DNA from: Cordia subcordata
Taxonomy: Eukaryota; Streptophyta; Magnoliopsida; Boraginales; Cordiaceae
DNA: 64,000 nucleotides
Direction: 5' to 3'
Assembly: GCA_028554755.1 (NCBI GenBank)
Contig: JAPTOF010000010.1
Location: forward strand, 9,708,001-9,772,000
Part shown: positions 59,801 to 64,000 of the stretch, piece after piece
Position numbering within the stretch: position 1 is the stretch's first letter
Layout: every line of letters begins with the position of its first letter
The notes under the pieces: generated by a model
What the model was told of the DNA's origin: nothing
Seen by the model: the letters and a program-made list of their open reading frames with translations, nothing else
Databases searched by the model: none
Made by a program: the position numbers and the translations under genes

Positions 59801-62034
59801 GACCCATGGATGACTCTCTTACCACATAAATATTCAACAAAGTACAGGGATACAGGCAAATTATAGACAATTCGTATGTGTATAAAAAGCATTAGCAGTT
59901 CAATGAAGAAATTATTAATAAAAAGTCTACCATATGAATCTTCCAACTCTGGAATAAATGCCAATTGGATCAAAGCTCCTGCATCATAAATTTTCAAAAG
60001 TGCATTCAATTAACTCTAAAACTGCTTATGTAGTTATGTTCTCCTCATCTGAAAGAAAAGATTTATCACTGGAATTATAAGATTTTCACACACACACATA
60101 AATATTGTTTCCAAGAAGAATCATACTATCAGAAGCATGATACAGTATTTTGAAGCGTGCAATAGATTCCACTATGTTTAAGGTACTGGACAACATGTCT
60201 TAAGGTAAATGGAGCAACATGATCATCAAGGCTAACCTACAAAGACCACCCAATACATTATCCAAATTGCTCCTCACATCATGAAATACCAAAATAATAG
60301 GGAAATAGTACCCTTATAGAATAGCCACAGTACCCTTATGCGATTGTCAAATATATAGCACACACCTTTAAAATGAATACGAAAGCCTGAATGTGTAATA
60401 CACATGCTTCTAAAATAGACATGAGACCCTGATACTCAAATGTGTCACATACGTACCTTCTAAAATGGACATCCGGTCTATTTTGTTTACTACATCCCTT
60501 CCATAAAGAAGGAATGCAAGAAAATTTAAACTCATACTTCCCATTTGAAAGTCATGGACTAAACCACTAAATCACTACTAATTTTTTGTTTTATTGTTGC
60601 AAGTATGTTTACTTAGTCCTTTTGAACTCTCTTTACTTGACCCCAAAAAAAAAAAACTTTCCTTTTCCTTGAATCTTTTTTCTGAAATTTATTTTTTTCC
60701 TGAATTCTTTTTAAAAAATTTAACATTTTAAAATATTTTTTAACAAAATCAAAATCAAACGAAACTAGACCTAAGAGTGTTCGTTTGGTTAGGTCTATCG
60801 TGTATGGTTAGTTTTCAATTGGTTTTTTATCTAAAAATTAACTCTTCGAGTTTGTTTTAAAATTTTTGTTTAAAACCAAATTAACTTAAACCATGTGCAA
60901 TTGTGCATCCCTAATATCAAGAAAAAGATTATTTTCGTATTTTTTAAAAATATGATATTATTAAATTATTACAGTACTGTTAGATAATTAATAAGAGAGA
61001 GAATAATTTCGGACTCAGACTTTTCGAAAACAATATTGAATGGAAAATTTCTATTACATGAACAAATTTTGAACCATAGACAAAAATCGGCTAGGAAAAG
61101 GAAAAAGGTTACGAGTTATCTTTCAATAGGTCCGAATTTAAGTAAAAAATTCTCTTTTCCTCTGGATTGACACATAAAATTGTCAAAGGTAAAAAAGTAC
61201 TTGACAATCAACTTAAGTCCAAGAACCAGATGGCTGGACTTCCATGTATTAAACCAATCCTGTATAGAAAAAACATGAGTCTCACGTATACATAGAATCT
61301 ACTCATAAAATAACGAGAGGCTTGAGGGTAAAATTTTATCAACCTGAGCTACCCGAATCCTTCATTGTTTAGAGTCAACTATACCCTTATGCAGACCACC
61401 AACATTAAAAACAGAAAAATTTCGAGCTATGAACACTTTTGACATGGAAAATGTTATGGCAATTCCTTAATACCATCGACTGCATGTCATCATCCATACG
61501 ACGCCTCCACAAGTTCTGACTTGTCTTCAGATAGAGTAACCAGAATTTTATGAGTTTAACCAGATATATATATAAATATATATATATATATGACTCCACA
61601 GAATTTTTAAAAAATAAAAAACCAATATAAACAAAGATGTATACAAGTTGAGGAAATTAAATACAAAAATATATACATTTAAATGGTTCACATGGATATG
61701 TTTATTATGCTATTTCATCACGAAAGGTTGAATGTGATAAGTAGATTATTGTTTATCCCATTGATTTATCTAGTAAAATTTTACAAATATAAAATGCACG
61801 ACGGAAATGAGAAGTGTAGCATGGGATTAGCGATAGTTCAAGTGGTTGAAACTAACGTGAAGTTTGGGTCTAAATTTTACGGAGAACGGGAGTTGGGTTA
61901 GCGGTGGTGGGAAATGAAAAAAAAAAAAAGGGAAAAAGAAAAGTGTAGCATGAAAAGAAAGAAAGATTACCGATAATCACTCCGAGGGTGACAAATATAA
62001 GAAGACCAAACAGTATTCCCAAGGCTCTGGCCAT
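50851..62034 (-). CDS. P4H1-like: Prolyl 4-hydroxylase, P4H1-like (12 exons)
   Basis: Exons: 62034-61971, 59978-59931, 58961-58896, 57801-57749, 57649-57584, 56796-56722, 56141-56067, 55914-55844, 55750-55696, 55607-55518, 54780-54688, 50958-50851. All have GT...AG borders and matching phases and give 287 residues (Arabidopsis P4H1, as recalled, is about 283). A signal-anchor helix lies at about residues 4-27, so this is a type II membrane protein of the ER/Golgi. The double-stranded beta-helix core contains the iron ligands H183 and D185 (AHHDYF) and H264 (SIHGGC), and the 2-oxoglutarate lysine K274 (GEKW). Other landmarks are VKPEIMSWSPRII, RTSSGMFL, GGLRVATMI and VEGGETHFP. The enzyme hydroxylates peptidyl proline in extensins and arabinogalactan proteins. 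Oddities are E in SDERTSSG, where the family has V, and a divergent C-terminus (ATQWISIITPS instead of ATKWMRQ-type). It is the downstream member of a tandem pair. Confidence 0.94.
51089..52854 (-). mobile_element. Non-autonomous LTR element in P4H1 intron 11
   Basis: Two direct repeats of about 400 bp (51089-51502 and about 52458-52854) share TGTTGGAACGAATAA, GAGAAAGATATAAACAATGG, the run CTCTCGCTCTCTATRCT and the end ATATCCCTACA. They enclose about 950 bp without gag or pol, so the element is TRIM/LARD-like. Flanks AGTAT and GGTAT fit a 5-bp target duplication with one change. On the minus strand, CCAAGGTGGAGATT adjoins the left repeat like a polypurine tract, which suggests minus orientation. 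The gene it sits in still has intact splice sites. Confidence 0.8.
51682..51953 (-). mobile_element. TRIM-like element nested inside the intron-11 LTR element
   Basis: Direct repeats of about 65 bp (51688-51760 and 51889-51953) share TTACCACCTCAT, CTTATGCTTAT/CTTAAGCTTAT, and TTATTAATTTATTGTATTAA. They enclose about 130 bp with the wording GGTGAGAATCGAACCTGAGACC and AATACCATATTGG. The last, read on the minus strand, gives TATGGTATTAA next to the right repeat, a decayed primer-binding site. It looks like a common small plant TRIM. Coding sequence is absent. Confidence 0.65.
57213..57240. repeat. Poly-C tract in P4H1 intron 5
   Basis: A run of about 14 C preceded by CTCTCTCCCCCTCCCCCCATC lies in the intron between the exons at 57584 and 56796. 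It is a simple-sequence tract with no coding role. Assembly or polymerase slippage could affect its exact length. Confidence 0.8.
59979..61970 (-). other. P4H1 intron 1 (2.0 kb)
   Basis: The donor is ATCG|GTAATC and the acceptor GATGCAG|GAGC. The intron is AT-rich, with a TA run at 61563-61591. Exon 2, which follows, is only 48 bases. No gene or clear transposon was recognised inside. Confidence 0.8.
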
Positions 62035-62118
62035 CTCTCTCTTGAGATGGAGATCCAAAAAAAATGCTATTTTGCGCATGTAATATTGAGTTGTTCCATA
62101 TGCTACAGAACTATGATT

Positions 62119-62126
62119 TATTTATA
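62119..62126 (-). promoter_or_regulatory. Probable TATA box of the P4H1-like gene
   Basis: The minus strand reads TATAAATA, 85-92 bases upstream of the start codon at 62034, a plausible distance for a leader of about 55 bases. This is the only good TATA-like sequence close to the start. Confidence 0.5.
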
Positions 62127-63304
62127 TTTTATTTGAATGGCACATTGATTATTTTCTTTTAGCTTAATGAATTTGGCTTTTGTTTTTGTTTTGGCTTAGG
62201 GAAAAGCCGTCCATGACTTTGTTATTGGTCACTAAGTGTGTCTTCTGTTTGTTTTTCCATGTTCCGTCAGGCTCCTCAAAGCTCCTAACAAGGGCCTGTT
62301 TGAATTTTGTAAATTTTTTTTTTAAATATATTTTTTTAAATAAGTATTTAGAATTACATTTCCAAAAAAAGAAAGTTAAAACTCTATAGAAGAAGCTTAA
62401 TTTTCAGAAGTCAAGATTTTTAACTTTTCAAAAAAAAATTATTTTTTTCAAAAGTTTCAGAAAAAATACTTTTAAAAAAAGTCATTTCAGATTAACCCTT
62501 TACCCAAGGCAAAAGGAGATGATCAGCAACGCTCGCATGCCTTCCAAGTTCAATCAGATGGATTACTTCCTTCATGTTCTTAAGCTAATAATGTTTAATT
62601 TTGCAACAGTTTACCAGAATAAATTTTATCTAACGAATTCTATTCTATTCTATTTTTTTTTTTTTTTTAAAGAAAACACCCGAACTGTGAACTATTAATT
62701 CTCTTTTCATACATGAGCTCCGAACCACAATTAACAGTTCAATATTAGAACTCAAGCAACAAATAAGATTTACTAACCTATCAAGAGGGAAAAGGAGAAA
62801 AGATCTATACATAATGTTATGATGTTATGAAAGAGATCCAACACTCGTAAACTATTAAAAAATTCTAATAAAAAGATTATGGACAATTCAAAATCATTTG
62901 ATCTTGCTCATAATGATTGTCCAATTCTTCTCACACTGTTATCATATTATGAAAGGATTTCTCACCCTGACTAAGCCCCATAACAGACACATTTCGGTGC
63001 CCAATACTAACATGTGATGTCTACACAGATAAGAGTCTGCAATTGCTCTCGTGTTTTGTGCTTGTCGATCTTGTATGGTTGACTAACCCTGTCGTGGAGA
63101 CATGCATGCCAGACAGGGCATGTTCTCAGCCCAGATACACCTGCTGTGGTTCACGGTTCTATATACTAACAAGCTAAATTACAGATTTTATCTAATCGCC
63201 TAACTTTTAAATTTATCACCTCTTCATTACATTAGACTTCGTATAAACTACGGGAACCGGAAAATCTGTCAAAATACAGAAGTGATATAATTTGTAAAGA
63301 GAAA
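62127..63304. other. Intergenic DNA between the tandem P4H genes, with a possible MITE
   Basis: This is promoter-side DNA of the left P4H gene and the 3' side of the right one. At 62288-62508 there is an AT-rich block starting AAGGGCCTGTTTGAATTTTG, like the MITE at 24451. Its other end (GATTAACCCTTT) pairs only weakly. A T-run of about 18 lies at 62651-62668. No gene is seen. Confidence 0.5.
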
Positions 63305-63412
63305 TTAGGATGTAATTCTCTGCCTCATCCATTTTGTAGCTGACCATTTCTCTCCAGACAGTACTTCACATCCTCCATGTACGCTTTTTGGGTCAGATTG
63401 TCCATCGAGCCC
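63305..63412 (-). CDS. P4H1-like: Last exon of a second P4H1-like gene (partial, continues off the window)
   Basis: The exon has 108 bases, the same length and phase as the last exon at 50851-50958, and an acceptor AG just to the right. It encodes GLDGQSDPKSVHGGCEVLSG, then EKWSATKWMRQRITS and stop (TAA at 63305-63307). It contains the distal iron-ligand histidine (VHGGC) and the 2-oxoglutarate lysine (GEKW). Its C-terminus is the conserved KWMRQ type, closer to Arabidopsis P4H1 as I recall it than is the left gene. The remaining exons would lie beyond base 64000, so completeness cannot be judged. Confidence 0.9.
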   Translation of the reverse strand, partial: GLDGQSDPKSVHGGCEVLSGEKWSATKWMRQRITS

Positions 63413-64000
63413 CTGAAGGCACAAACATGGCAACGGAGATCAAGAAAATGCGATCACAATAACAGATAGTAACAATCCATGCCACATACTCTTCATTTTA
63501 AGTGCATCCCAAATTTTTCACCAGAAAAAGAAATGAAACGAGAGCATCACAAACTTTTAACCCTGAGAACAGATGCTGTAAATGAAGAATAATATACTTC
63601 TTCCACCGCGACTACAATAATGTAAAGCTTGGCTATTAGTACGAACTTATCACAACTTGGGTTTGATTTCCTTCCAAATAATTTGATCAACTGTCATTTG
63701 AACAGCTAAGAAACCATAAGCACATGAGCTTTATGTGTTTCGGCTACAGAATAGTTGAATTTTCTAATATCCAAGTTCATCAAAGCTTGGCCACAAAAGC
63801 ATGTCACCATCTGCATAAGTGCATGCTATTTCATCACACACGTTCTTCAAGCATTTTACATTATTGCCGAAGAGGAATTGCATAACTTCAAAAGGCGCAT
63901 GGAACTCGAGGAAAAGTTACTTGAGGCACAAAGAAATAGCACAAAGGATTACCATGACGAAATTAAGCCAGGACGAATATGGAGACTGGAGGTTTCATGC
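63413..64000 (-). other. Intron of the second P4H1-like gene (partial)
   Basis: By comparison with the left gene, this is the beginning of its last intron. No exon 11-like coding sequence (CSCGGK...GDAVLFW) is found in these 588 bases. Confidence 0.7.

Noticed and set aside
1..64000. tRNA, rRNA, snRNA or microRNA genes
   Set aside because: No cloverleaf with A and B box pairs or rRNA-like sequence was recognised by eye. The TGGTATCA matches are retrotransposon primer sites, not tRNA genes. tRNAscan and Rfam searches would decide.

Overview
This is a gene-poor, AT-rich, intron-containing stretch of plant nuclear DNA. The intact genes (a Bet v 1/PR-10 protein with the family's codon-62 intron, a PMEI-pectin methylesterase and a 12-exon prolyl 4-hydroxylase 1-like gene) and the Ty1-copia, TRIM, MITE, MULE and Helitron-like repeats point to a eudicot. 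The genus cannot be fixed from the sequence alone. No bacterial-style feature (operon, CRISPR, ribosome binding site) and no rRNA or tRNA gene was recognised.

Layout. (1) 1-30200 is a decayed tandem array of PR-10 genes. Only one copy (13044-13629) is intact. The others are two truncated exon-2 copies on a 0.79-kb tandem unit (288-1323), a 3' stub fused to an LTR (16168-16455), a copy without a start codon and split by a Ty1-copia element (18401-23786), and a copy whose exon 1 is replaced by AT-rich DNA (29649-29949). The array has been enlarged by a degenerate Sirevirus-type Ty1-copia element with an extra ORF downstream of pol (2234 to about 11565, minus strand), an Ale/Retrofit-like copia with a GGTGG target duplication (18550-23347, minus), an internally deleted copia inside a MITE (24451-28090), a probable TRIM (14290-15215) and several trinucleotide microsatellites.

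(2) 30830-40850 holds an insertion of about 9.6 kb with Helitron-like ends. A neighbouring paralogous copy of the target lacks the insertion. Inside are two exon pieces of a SEUSS/Ldb1-like co-regulator, split by a 1.55-kb Harbinger-like element, and a MULE-like element with terminal inverted repeats of about 100 bp.

(3) 41479-44495 (minus) is an intact three-exon pectin methylesterase gene with an N-terminal inhibitor domain. 44500-50850 is intergenic and contains several short Helitron-like elements and a MITE.

(4) 50851-62034 (minus) is an intact 12-exon prolyl 4-hydroxylase (P4H1-like) gene, 287 codons by my splicing. Its last intron carries a non-autonomous LTR element that itself contains a TRIM. 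The last exon of a second P4H1-like gene (63305-63412, minus) shows a tandem pair running off the right edge. PME and P4H1 both act on cell-wall components (pectin; hydroxyproline-rich glycoproteins). They are adjacent here, but nothing in the sequence shows that they are co-regulated.

All exon boundaries were worked out by hand from reading frame, GT/AG sites and recalled family sequences. No alignment or database search was run.
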